NCBI GenBank assembly: GCA_021737405.1
Contig: JAIPEG010000002.1
Span: forward strand, 186,001 to 250,000
DNA length: 64,000 nt
Source: Bacteriovoracaceae bacterium
GTDB lineage: Bacteria > Bdellovibrionota > Bacteriovoracia > Bacteriovoracales > Bacteriovoracaceae
Direction: 5' to 3'
Position 1 is the stretch's first letter, and each line of letters starts with the position of its first letter. This document shows positions 7,478 through 15,001 of the stretch, piece by piece. The position numbers and the translations under genes were made by a program. The notes below the pieces were generated by a model. The model was given only the letters and a program-made list of their open reading frames with translations. It was not told where the DNA came from and did not search any database.

Positions 7478-9201
7478 AATTTTTCAATTGGAAGGGTTAT
7501 GGTGAAGGTCGTCCCGTTTTCAGAATTGTTTGTAAAGAAAATCTCCCCATCAAGTTTATTCAATAGGCTCTTACAGATCGTAAGGCCCAGTCCAGTGCCC
7601 GCGTCTTTCGTTGTCATGAAAGCATCAAAGAGACGATCTTTAAGTTGGTCAGGAATGCCGGTACCATTGTCTGAAACACTAATTGAAAGATTGTTGTCAT
7701 CACTTTTAATAACAATGGAAATGTTGGCGTCACGGATTCTTTCGGGACTAAAGTGTTCCGCAAGTGCTTGTCCCGCATTAATAATTAGATTGAATATGAT
7801 TTGGGAAATCCAAGTCGGATTTGAATATAGAATAAGGGGGGACTGGTCAGTTTGAACGCTCTTTCTAATGCCTTTGGTTTCAGACTTGGTGAGAATAATG
7901 GTCTCATTTATTAAGTTAATAAGGTCAAACTCTTTAAAATTATCTTCCTCTTGATAAAGATTGCTAAAGTTCTTAATGATGGTCTGGCAACGGTCGCTAT
8001 TAATTTTAATGTCCTGAATGGTTTCTTGTAACTCTGGATCAAGGGAATCGTCATTAAGTATATCTGTGGCAAGAGAAAGGCCGAATAGTGGGTTACTAAG
8101 CTCGTGCCTTAAAGTGTTGAGAAGCTCTCCAAGCAGAGAAACCCTGTAGAAGTGGTACAGATCGGTGTCTTCCTTTGACTCTTTGTTAAAATAGAACCTG
8201 AGTGTGTTCTTGCCAAAGAGTTCTCTTTCTAAAAACTGATAGTCTTTTAATTCGTTTTCTTTAATCTCGTCAAAAGCTTCATTTTTAAAAAGAAAGTTAT
8301 CACTTCTGTTTTTAATACTAAGTGGAAAATTGGTATTCTCTAAAACTTCGATAATATTAGAGATTTTATCATCATGAGATGATCGTCTGAGAATTGCGTT
8401 TAAAACAGGTTCTAGATGAAGAGTGACTTCTTCAAAGATTTTGAGTTCTGGGTTAGAGGGGGGGAGAAAGTCATTTCGGCCAAGAATGAGGATAATGTTA
8501 TAACGATTACTGCTAAAAGTTTTAGCAAAAAAGCTTCCAATCGCCTCAATCTTGGGGTTATTTAAACCCTGATTGGTGAAAACTTTGCTCTTCGATTTTT
8601 TAATGCTTTGAAAAGCCTTGTTAAATTCTTCTACGTTAAAGCGCTTGCTTGTAGAGCGGCTTCCAGAGGAAGAGTAATTGCTGTTGGCAAATCCTTGACC
8701 CTTTTCGTGAGAAAGAATTTGGCAAACGGTATAGCTTTTAAAAACTTGAAGGGTAAGCAAAAACCCTGGAAGGCTCTGAAGATTGTGGATCACATTATAA
8801 AGTTCCCGAACCTGATCCTCTTCAAAATAACGAGTAAGTAGACGATTGTTTTTTTCGTGTTTTTCGATCCCTTTAAGGTGTCCCAGGAATTTTCTACGGA
8901 ACTGGGAATAGCTTTTTCGACTTTTTTCCAAGTGTTCAAGATTGTTTTCGAGGATTTGATTGTAACCAGATATTGCAGGGCCAATCCAGCTCGTGAAGCA
9001 GGTGAAGTTTTCGTCTTCAATATTAAGTGAGTGATTATTGGAGCGTAATTTTAATTTATTGTTTTTTAGAACTTCTAGGTCGAGGTCAATAACTTTGCCA
9101 AGTCTGTTGTTAAGACCGGATAAGTCTTTATTAAACTTCTCGATTCGTCTAAGTACTATTCCCTTAGCTTCTTGAGACTTGGGATTATCTTGATCTTCCA
9201 C
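7474..9201 (-). CDS. Soluble sensor histidine kinase
   Basis: 575 residues from a GTG start. No membrane segment or signal peptide is evident, so it is probably cytoplasmic. The first 340 residues are helical and unrecognised. The dimerisation/phosphoacceptor helix contains H366 in TLRHELSNPLFG. The ATPase domain has the N box (NLIINAGQAL), the G1 box (DNGTGIP), an F box (FDAFMTTKDAGTGLGL, including G2) and the ending GTTFTITLP. It would autophosphorylate on H366 and pass the phosphate to the CheY-like protein encoded next. The start lies 46 bases inside the preceding unknown gene. Confidence 0.9.
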   Translation of the reverse strand: MEDQDNPKSQEAKGIVLRRIEKFNKDLSGLNNRLGKVIDLDLEVLKNNKLKLRSNNHSLNIEDENFTCFTSWIGPAISGYNQILENNLEHLEKSRKSYSQFRRKFLGHLKGIEKHEKNNRLLTRYFEEDQVRELYNVIHNLQSLPGFLLTLQVFKSYTVCQILSHEKGQGFANSNYSSSGSRSTSKRFNVEEFNKAFQSIKKSKSKVFTNQGLNNPKIEAIGSFFAKTFSSNRYNIILILGRNDFLPPSNPELKIFEEVTLHLEPVLNAILRRSSHDDKISNIIEVLENTNFPLSIKNRSDNFLFKNEAFDEIKENELKDYQFLERELFGKNTLRFYFNKESKEDTDLYHFYRVSLLGELLNTLRHELSNPLFGLSLATDILNDDSLDPELQETIQDIKINSDRCQTIIKNFSNLYQEEDNFKEFDLINLINETIILTKSETKGIRKSVQTDQSPLILYSNPTWISQIIFNLIINAGQALAEHFSPERIRDANISIVIKSDDNNLSISVSDNGTGIPDQLKDRLFDAFMTTKDAGTGLGLTICKSLLNKLDGEIFFTNNSENGTTFTITLPIEKL

Positions 9202-9773
9202 TGAGTGAGGTTATCTATTAATTCATATTCGAGCAAGTCACAAAGCATGATGATGTCATTTTTCTCTTTCGCGGGAATAAGGGCTTTTAGAACCGAAAGT
9301 AGATGTATATCTAACTTTTGAATATCTTCTGAAACTTCTAATCTTGCGCTAAATTTTCTTTTAAGCGTAGAGTGAATTTTTGAGAATAGTTGGACATAGA
9401 GATCGAGAATGTCGATCATTTCGCCAAATTCAATATTTCCTTTTTCCGAATCACCTGCTTGGTATAAAGTAACCATTTCTCTGATTTTGTCAGAAAGGAT
9501 GTCTATATATTCATTACACGAGTCTACGGCCTCAAATGCTAGCTCAGTTGATGTTTGTGTTTGGAAATTAATTTTCTCAAACTGATTGAGCTTTTGCTTT
9601 GATAAATCGAGTCCATCTTCAAAAGGGATGGTTTCATTGTCTATTTCCAAATTTACAAGAACGCTTTCTCTTTCCATCTCAGTGTTAAACAGATGATCAA
9701 TGACTTCTTCTAAACTCTCATTATTTTTAAAAGATCTCTTAATAGGATAGTTATTTAAGGTTAAGTCAGTCAC
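9156..9773 (-). CDS. Unknown cytoplasmic protein in the flagellar/glycosylation run
   Basis: 205 residues starting at GTG 9773, whose last two bases are shared with the stop of the preceding glycosyltransferase gene (GTGA), so it is almost certainly translated. It is acidic and predicted helical. From about residue 80 it is a run of helices with no recognisable domain, ending near LLEYELIDNLTQW. That end loosely resembles the LLYELINNT end of the upstream glycosyltransferase, so a shared helical module is possible but unproven. No signal peptide or membrane segment. It lies between a glycosyltransferase and a histidine kinase whose start it overlaps, so it might be an input or partner protein of that kinase. 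Confidence 0.75.
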   Translation of the reverse strand: MTDLTLNNYPIKRSFKNNESLEEVIDHLFNTEMERESVLVNLEIDNETIPFEDGLDLSKQKLNQFEKINFQTQTSTELAFEAVDSCNEYIDILSDKIREMVTLYQAGDSEKGNIEFGEMIDILDLYVQLFSKIHSTLKRKFSARLEVSEDIQKLDIHLLSVLKALIPAKEKNDIIMLCDLLEYELIDNLTQWKIKIIPSLKKLRE

Positions 9774-11440
9774 GCGCTACCTTCCTTGGTAATTTGCTTT
9801 TTGTTGGCACGCCCTTCTTGGCCCCCAACAGTATTATTAATTAATTCATATAAGAGCGAGCAGAGCACTGAGTTATCATTATAAACCAAATAGCTGGACT
9901 CGCTGATTTCAACGACATTATCACCATGAAGGTTAGATTTAATAACTTTATAAAAATCAACGATAGGTTGTAGCTCGGGATAAGCATTGTTTAAAAGGTC
10001 CATAAGTTGATCGACCTCCTGAACCTTATCACCAAGGGTCTTAATCCGATCTATTGACGGGTTATCCTTGGAGATTTCCACAAGAACGTCTTTGGAATAC
10101 TTTTTGCCAAATTCGCAAAGTTGAAACATTTGCTCAATTCCACTATTAATATGAATTAGTCTGGCCTTTGTTTTTTCCGATATCTTTGGAAGAGATAGAT
10201 TTTCTTCTATTTCTTCCATTTTGTAAGTTAAGGCAACTTTGAAAATGTCTCGAATCGCTTCAGTGCTTGTCGCTGTTAAGTCACCAATGTTTTCTGCTGC
10301 ATACCAACCTGTGTTGGTTGGTCCATAGCGATGAATAGATAGGGAGTCGAGGTGGAAGGGGCTAACCTTCTTTTTCAATTGCTCATAATTAATGTCATCT
10401 TCTGTAACAAATCCACGAATAACTTCTGTAACAGCTTGGTAAGAAAGGTCAGCATGACATTGATAAAAGTTACATTCAGTTTTTGGGAAACAGGGAAAGC
10501 ATTTTGTTTTTGGACTTAAAACAAATGAGTTGTTGCCGTAGGGAGTGGTTTCAATTGGCCTTACTGTGCCCATCGAAATGGTAAGAGAGGCAAGGTTTGC
10601 TTCTTTCGCCAGGTGGCCCAAAGCGGAATCGTGTCCTATGAAGTGTGAGCATTCCTGTAGTTTTGCATAAACCTCTACTAGGGTTAGTTTCCCAACGAGA
10701 AATTCGATGCGACTTCGGTATCTTTTAAGAGAAGGATTACTGAGAATTTCTTTACCGAGCTCCACCTCTTTATTGCTTCCAAAGATCTTGATGTTAATTT
10801 CTTCAGATTCCTTTAAAAGCTTAAAGATTACCTCACTCCATTTTTGTGGTTTCCAGTACTTCTTGTCTTGACTCGCAAAGGGGTGAAGAGCAATTGTGTT
10901 AGGGCGACCGATGTGTCTCTCATCTGTATTCCAATTTTGGCGTACCTTGAGTCCAAGTATATTTTTAAAGATATCGACAAGGTGAAAGGGGCAATTGGGT
11001 CCACCCATTACCATAGAGTAAACAAGCTGGCTCCATTGATCGTTTACTCGAGTTTGATTAGTTTCATCTATATAAGTTCCAAGCCTATGCTTTGACTTGA
11101 TAAGGCTCGATAAATAATTTGATGTCTCACAAAAAGATAAATTAATCAGGACATCTATATTCTGTAGGCTATCTTGATTAACCCATTCAGAAATTCCTTT
11201 TAAATAGCTTTTTAAATTATCTTGGGCATTGTGAAGAAGATCGTTTTTGTCGATCAGAATAATTTCATCAAATGATTTTTCTAATAAGAAAAGTAAGGGT
11301 TTGGCAAACTCAGTTCTTGCGATTAGTTTTACTTTTATGTCTGGCTGCTGCACCTTTAGGTCAGATACGGCTTGGTGTGTTTGAATAAGATCGCCTAGTC
11401 TTGTTAATTGGACGATTCCAAATGTACCCTCAGTTTTCAC
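9770..11440 (-). CDS. GT9-family (heptosyltransferase-like) glycosyltransferase with C-terminal helical domain
   Basis: 556 residues from a GTG start. The N-terminal 350 residues form a GT-B enzyme of family GT9: IVQLTRLGDLIQT at the N-terminus, ALHPFASQDKKYWKP near 184-198, GHDSALGHLA at 269-278 and a four-cysteine cluster (C314, C317, C323, C328). A further 200 helical residues follow, beginning with GPTN (373-376), a motif also at the matching place in the neighbouring paralogue. GT9 enzymes usually add heptose to lipopolysaccharide, but the position downstream of fliD/fliS and a Maf-like gene makes flagellin, or another flagellar protein, a likelier acceptor here. The start overlaps the 43-codon gene by 11 bases. 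Confidence 0.85.
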   Translation of the reverse strand: MKTEGTFGIVQLTRLGDLIQTHQAVSDLKVQQPDIKVKLIARTEFAKPLLFLLEKSFDEIILIDKNDLLHNAQDNLKSYLKGISEWVNQDSLQNIDVLINLSFCETSNYLSSLIKSKHRLGTYIDETNQTRVNDQWSQLVYSMVMGGPNCPFHLVDIFKNILGLKVRQNWNTDERHIGRPNTIALHPFASQDKKYWKPQKWSEVIFKLLKESEEINIKIFGSNKEVELGKEILSNPSLKRYRSRIEFLVGKLTLVEVYAKLQECSHFIGHDSALGHLAKEANLASLTISMGTVRPIETTPYGNNSFVLSPKTKCFPCFPKTECNFYQCHADLSYQAVTEVIRGFVTEDDINYEQLKKKVSPFHLDSLSIHRYGPTNTGWYAAENIGDLTATSTEAIRDIFKVALTYKMEEIEENLSLPKISEKTKARLIHINSGIEQMFQLCEFGKKYSKDVLVEISKDNPSIDRIKTLGDKVQEVDQLMDLLNNAYPELQPIVDFYKVIKSNLHGDNVVEISESSYLVYNDNSVLCSLLYELINNTVGGQEGRANKKQITKEGSA

Positions 11441-11561
11441 CAGAATTATCCTTGATTAAACTTAGTCCAAAAAGAAAAACAATGTCTTCATGAGAAATAG
11501 GCTGGCTGGCCTGTAACTTTTCTTCAACATCCTTAAGTTTTTTAATCACTTCGTCTTTCAT
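11430..11561 (-). CDS. Small protein gene (43 codons) between two glycosyltransferases
   Basis: An ATG at 11561 overlaps the stop of the upstream glycosyltransferase gene (ATGA) and is preceded at six bases by AGAGAAGG. The frame runs 43 codons to TGA 11430-11432 and overlaps the GTG start of the next gene by 11 bases. It fills exactly the gap between two genes, with coupling at both ends, which is strong evidence for translation. The product starts MKDEVIKKLKDVEEKLQ and has a helical, charged first half and a hydrophobic IVFLFGLSLI patch. I do not recognise it. It might be a small partner of the glycosyltransferases. Confidence 0.75.
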   Translation of the reverse strand: MKDEVIKKLKDVEEKLQASQPISHEDIVFLFGLSLIKDNSGEN

Positions 11562-13246
11562 AGTGTACCTTCTCTTTGTGTCTCTTTTGCCCTCGGATTG
11601 CTTTTGATGCCATAGCCAACTTCTTCACAAACTTTAAAGACAAAAAGAGATCCTTGAAGATTATCCTTTAGCTTATAAAGGAGAGCTTCAACTTCTTTGA
11701 AGTTTGCCTCAAGGGAATCTGAGTTTAGTGACTCAATTTGTGCTCGAAAAACCAGTGTTGGAATCGCGGCAAGATTTCTATCAAAACACCTTGAGAGTAA
11801 TTTCTCTAGTGCTTCTATGAATGCTGGAGCTTTTGATTTACTCTCTTGGGTCTGAATAAGACCGCGGAGTGTGCTAAGAAGTTCTTTCGTAACAATTGAT
11901 AGGGCTTGTTTCTCATCTTCTATTGCCGCTTGAATATCTTTGCGATCAATTTTTCCATAAGCTAACTCAAAAAGATTTTCGTCGATAACGCCTTTGAATA
12001 TTTTTTGAATGATTGCTCTGCCGAGTACTCTTTTGGCCTCAAACACACCGTTTGTTGGGCCAGAGACAGGCATATGATAAATGCCATCTATAACTTTAAC
12101 TGGTCGATAGACGCAAAAATTAGAAAGATAATTGTTAACCTCAGTGTTTTCATTTCCTAGTAGGGTGAGGATTGTTTGAAAAATAAGCTGATCACTTAAC
12201 AGGGAATTAACTTCCCTGATTCTCTCTTCGGATTCTCCGCCTTCTTTGAAAATTCTAAGATGTGGCGGTGCCGTTATGATGGCACTTCTCGGATTTATTG
12301 TGCCTTGTTTTAAAAAGGGTGCATATCCAAGTGAGATCTCTAAAACTGGCGTCTCAACAAGGTCGGCTAGGTGCTTCACGGAGGTGTCTGGTGAAACAAG
12401 TAGGTCAATATTCTTTAAAACACTTGGAAGAGCTATAAAATCTGCTTCAACGGAAACAAGTCGGTTCTCAAAGAGTGTATTAATTTTGTTGGAGTAGTCC
12501 CTTTCTTGAGCCGTCGGAGCAATAATTAAAATAGGAACCATATTTGGGTGCGAATAAACGGACTGGATAACGTTTTTAAGTGTCTCAAAAGGAATATCTT
12601 TCAAAGGGCTAGAGCTACAAATTTGAAACCCAACAATTGAGACGGCACTTGTGTCACTATTTTTTATCTCTCGTAGTCGATTAAGATTGTTAAGGGCCGT
12701 CTTGTCGTGTGTTTTATTTGATTTTACTTTTTCGCGGTCGGAGGGAGTGTAAATCTCATCAACAAGGTCATGATAAAGATCATTCAAGTTAAATGGCGTG
12801 AAATCTGTCTGTGTAACAATATCATTTAAAACGATGGCGCTCTCGCTTGAATAAGAGATTGTTTGTTTTGAGGTAAAAGAGATGCCTGAAATTGCCGTTT
12901 TAGATGAAGCAAAAAATGAACAAAGGTATGTACTTACGGAATCATTAGAATAGTTTATAACCCGGTCGTATCCCTCCTCTTGAATTGTTTGAGTCTTTTT
13001 CTGGATCTCGTTAAAGGCTAGACCATCACTATAAATAGGGTTTTTATAATAAGTTACAATTTTTTTTCTATCGAGAGAATGCACTTTAGTAAGTCCCTTT
13101 AGGGTCTTGGCCGCACTTGCACATTCATCATAACAAAGAAGATGTATTTCATGGTTTGGCTGCTTGTCTTTTAAGGTGCTTATAAGATGGCCTGTCTGAA
13201 AGATGTCACCAAAACGTTTTAAATTTACGATGAGTGTTTTTTTCAT
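11558..13246 (-). CDS. GT9-family (heptosyltransferase-like) glycosyltransferase with C-terminal helical domain
   Basis: 562 residues. GT9 features: the N-terminal strand LIVNLKRFGDIFQTGHL, and the donor-site segment SPDTSVKHLA at residues 285-294 followed by TPVLEISLG. The four-cysteine cluster of its neighbour is not present. From GPTN (396-399) a helical domain of about 160 residues follows, in the same arrangement as the paralogue at 9770-11440, so the two probably arose by duplication. I infer a role in glycosylating flagellin or another flagellar part. The start is eight bases after the Maf-like gene, and its stop overlaps the ATG of the 43-codon gene. Confidence 0.83.
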   Translation of the reverse strand: MKKTLIVNLKRFGDIFQTGHLISTLKDKQPNHEIHLLCYDECASAAKTLKGLTKVHSLDRKKIVTYYKNPIYSDGLAFNEIQKKTQTIQEEGYDRVINYSNDSVSTYLCSFFASSKTAISGISFTSKQTISYSSESAIVLNDIVTQTDFTPFNLNDLYHDLVDEIYTPSDREKVKSNKTHDKTALNNLNRLREIKNSDTSAVSIVGFQICSSSPLKDIPFETLKNVIQSVYSHPNMVPILIIAPTAQERDYSNKINTLFENRLVSVEADFIALPSVLKNIDLLVSPDTSVKHLADLVETPVLEISLGYAPFLKQGTINPRSAIITAPPHLRIFKEGGESEERIREVNSLLSDQLIFQTILTLLGNENTEVNNYLSNFCVYRPVKVIDGIYHMPVSGPTNGVFEAKRVLGRAIIQKIFKGVIDENLFELAYGKIDRKDIQAAIEDEKQALSIVTKELLSTLRGLIQTQESKSKAPAFIEALEKLLSRCFDRNLAAIPTLVFRAQIESLNSDSLEANFKEVEALLYKLKDNLQGSLFVFKVCEEVGYGIKSNPRAKETQREGTL

Positions 13247-13254
13247 TTTATTCC

Positions 13255-13914
13255 CTATTTCCCTGTAACCATTTCATTCAAGGCGAGTGTTAAAAAGTCA
13301 TATCCTTGCAGAAAGCTTTTATTCTTTGTTTTTTCAAAAAGTTCCTGAGAGTTAAGGCCAGGTTCTTCTTGCTCAAAATAATTTTGAAAGCTTTCATCTT
13401 CAATAAAATAAAGAGATTCCTTTAGTGATGTTGGATAGTGAAAACTCATAAAAGTCTTAAAGAAAGAATCATTGAGTTGAAAAGATGCTGGATGGGGAAG
13501 TATTCCAGGCTTCAGGCTTAGGAACTCTACGAGTTCCTTGTCTTTATAAAAGTCTTTAACTTCGCTATAGCAAACAATCTTTGTGTTGGGGCTGAAGATG
13601 TTTGGTCTTAGCTCTTTCCATTTCTTATAGAGTTCTTTATTTGGCTCGATTACAAAAACTGAAAAGCCATTTGGATAAAGCGTTTTAAGTCTTTGTTCAG
13701 TCTTAGCGATATGATAGCCAAATCCTAATCCAAAGATGAGAGTCTTAGATCCTTTTGCCAATGTATTTTCACTTGCATTTACAAACCCCTCGGCTTCTCT
13801 TTCAGGATTATAAATTGAATGAAGGTGAACACTGTTAACAACAGGTACAGGTAAATCTGTTTTTGAGCTTTTAATTTCTACAGTAGTACTGTTGATTGAG
13901 TTGGAATTTTCCAT
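13255..13914 (-). CDS. Stand-alone Maf N-domain-like protein (probable flagellin glycosylation factor)
   Basis: 219 residues from ATG 13914, chosen because AAGGA lies seven bases upstream; an in-frame ATG at 13932 is possible. The HLHSIYNPEREAEGFV segment followed by LIFGLGFGYHI and then VFVIEPNKELYKKW is the pattern of the N-terminal region of motility-associated factors (Maf), which modify flagellin with nonulosonic acids. Full Maf proteins are about 600 residues, with a central DUF115/MptE-like domain; here only the first part exists as a separate gene. The missing catalytic part may be replaced by the two GT9 enzymes that follow eight bases downstream. Family assignment is by motif only. 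Confidence 0.65.
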   Translation of the reverse strand: MENSNSINSTTVEIKSSKTDLPVPVVNSVHLHSIYNPEREAEGFVNASENTLAKGSKTLIFGLGFGYHIAKTEQRLKTLYPNGFSVFVIEPNKELYKKWKELRPNIFSPNTKIVCYSEVKDFYKDKELVEFLSLKPGILPHPASFQLNDSFFKTFMSFHYPTSLKESLYFIEDESFQNYFEQEEPGLNSQELFEKTKNKSFLQGYDFLTLALNEMVTGK

Positions 13915-13932
13915 GACCGATCCTTGGCGCAT

Positions 13933-14140
13933 ATAAAAAAACTTTAATTAATGAAAATAGTAGGTAACCATGCGATTCCTCTTCCTTGAAGTCACCATAG
14001 TTGCAGAACCAAACCATTCATTGGTTGGAATGACTGCTACTCCTATTTGCTCATAGTTCCGGAGGCGTGTCAATAAACTGGTTTAGTCCCTTTTTGACAC
14101 CAAGAAAGACCTACATGTTGAGTTGGTTAAATGCTGAGTT
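13933..14140 (-). other. Structured intergenic leader between the flagellar chaperone and glycosylation genes
   Basis: About 200 bases with no ORF that I can support. In minus-strand orientation it can form a hairpin GTGTCAA/TTGACAC (14094-14100 with 14067-14073), which encloses a near-palindromic TAAAC/GTTTA. A second stem is AGTAGCAG/CTGCAACT (14034-14041 with 13999-14006), which encloses a CCAACC/GGTTTGG inner stem (14023-14028 with 14009-14015). No T-run follows, so it is not a simple terminator. It matches none of the riboswitch cores I know, including the cyclic-di-GMP GEMM core. No convincing promoter was found. Confidence 0.45.
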
Positions 14141-14548
14141 TTATTTGCGTACATCATTGAGGTTATAACCTCTAAATGCAGCTTTTGATTTAAAAACGGT
14201 AGCTATTTCTTGAGTAACATCGTCTTTTGACTGATTTAAAGCTTCAAGTATTTCTTCGTCTCTTAATGCCGTATTGTTGATCCAGTTTTGGGTGTCAAAG
14301 GCCCAGCTTTTAATAATATTGATATTTTCGGGAGTTAGTTCCTCGCTGAAAATGTTATTAATGACTTTCTCTATTTTTTCTTGTTCAAGAGCGATGATTT
14401 CAAGAATCTTTTCTCGATTGCTTGTCGAAAACGCCACACGTTCCCAATTTTCATTTCTAACGGCCTTAAAGATTTCCTCGGTACAACTTCTTCCTTGATC
14501 AAGTCGATCTGTAAATATTTGCAAATTATTTAAAAGACGATCTATCAT
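14141..14548 (-). CDS. FliT/FlgN-like flagellar export chaperone candidate
   Basis: 135 residues, almost entirely helical, with a short FRGYNLNDVRK tail. The size, the helical-hairpin character and the position directly after fliD and fliS match FliT (chaperone of the FliD cap) or FlgN-type proteins. Sequence conservation in this family is poor, so the call depends mostly on context. The ribosome site AGGAG is seven bases before ATG 14548. It is 13 bases downstream of fliS, so it is very probably in the same transcript. Confidence 0.62.
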   Translation of the reverse strand: MIDRLLNNLQIFTDRLDQGRSCTEEIFKAVRNENWERVAFSTSNREKILEIIALEQEKIEKVINNIFSEELTPENINIIKSWAFDTQNWINNTALRDEEILEALNQSKDDVTQEIATVFKSKAAFRGYNLNDVRK

Positions 14549-14561
14549 ACTTTACTCCTGC

Positions 14562-14978
14562 TTAGGCTTCAGATTCTTTAACTTCTTTCTTAACATCACC
14601 CTTTTCTCTTCTCAGTTGCTTTACAGCTTCCGTCCAACCTTCATAAAGGATGTTGAGAACCTTTAGGCAGCCCTCTAGAGGCTCTTTATCTATTTTTATA
14701 TTAGCCTGTGTGGATGAAAAGAGCATGTAGTCGTATAAAGAGGAGAGCTCCTCAGCCACTTGTCCACCAATTTCAAAATCAAGACTATTATTAAGTTCAA
14801 TTATAATATCTTGAAGCTTGCCAATATATTCACCCTTTTTAGCAATCTCTTTTGCCTCAATAGACTCCATTGCCTTCTTGCAATTTTTAATGGCAGCCTG
14901 GTAAAGCATAAGAAGAATTTGTTCTTTGCTTGCAGTGTGAATTGAGGTTTTTTTGTAAGCACCTAATCCGTAGCTCAT
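14562..14978 (-). CDS. fliS: Flagellin export chaperone FliS
   Basis: 138 residues. The N-terminal GLGAYKKTSIHTASKEQILLMLY and the long helices that follow are typical of FliS, which binds the C-terminal core of flagellin in the cytoplasm and keeps it from polymerising before export. The charged C-terminal tail is rich in K and E. AGGAGG precedes ATG 14978. It lies 23 bases after fliD, the usual fliD-fliS order. Its clients here are presumably the two flagellins at 1.7-3.6 kb. Confidence 0.93.
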   Translation of the reverse strand: MSYGLGAYKKTSIHTASKEQILLMLYQAAIKNCKKAMESIEAKEIAKKGEYIGKLQDIIIELNNSLDFEIGGQVAEELSSLYDYMLFSSTQANIKIDKEPLEGCLKVLNILYEGWTEAVKQLRREKGDVKKEVKESEA

Positions 14979-15001
14979 GGCATCCTCCTAATTACTCCCT
15001 A

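Noticed and set aside
13933-14140. Cyclic-di-GMP (GEMM) or other known riboswitch
   Set aside because: None of the conserved core strings of GEMM-I, TPP, cobalamin or SAM riboswitches was found; the SRP and 6S RNA cores are also absent.
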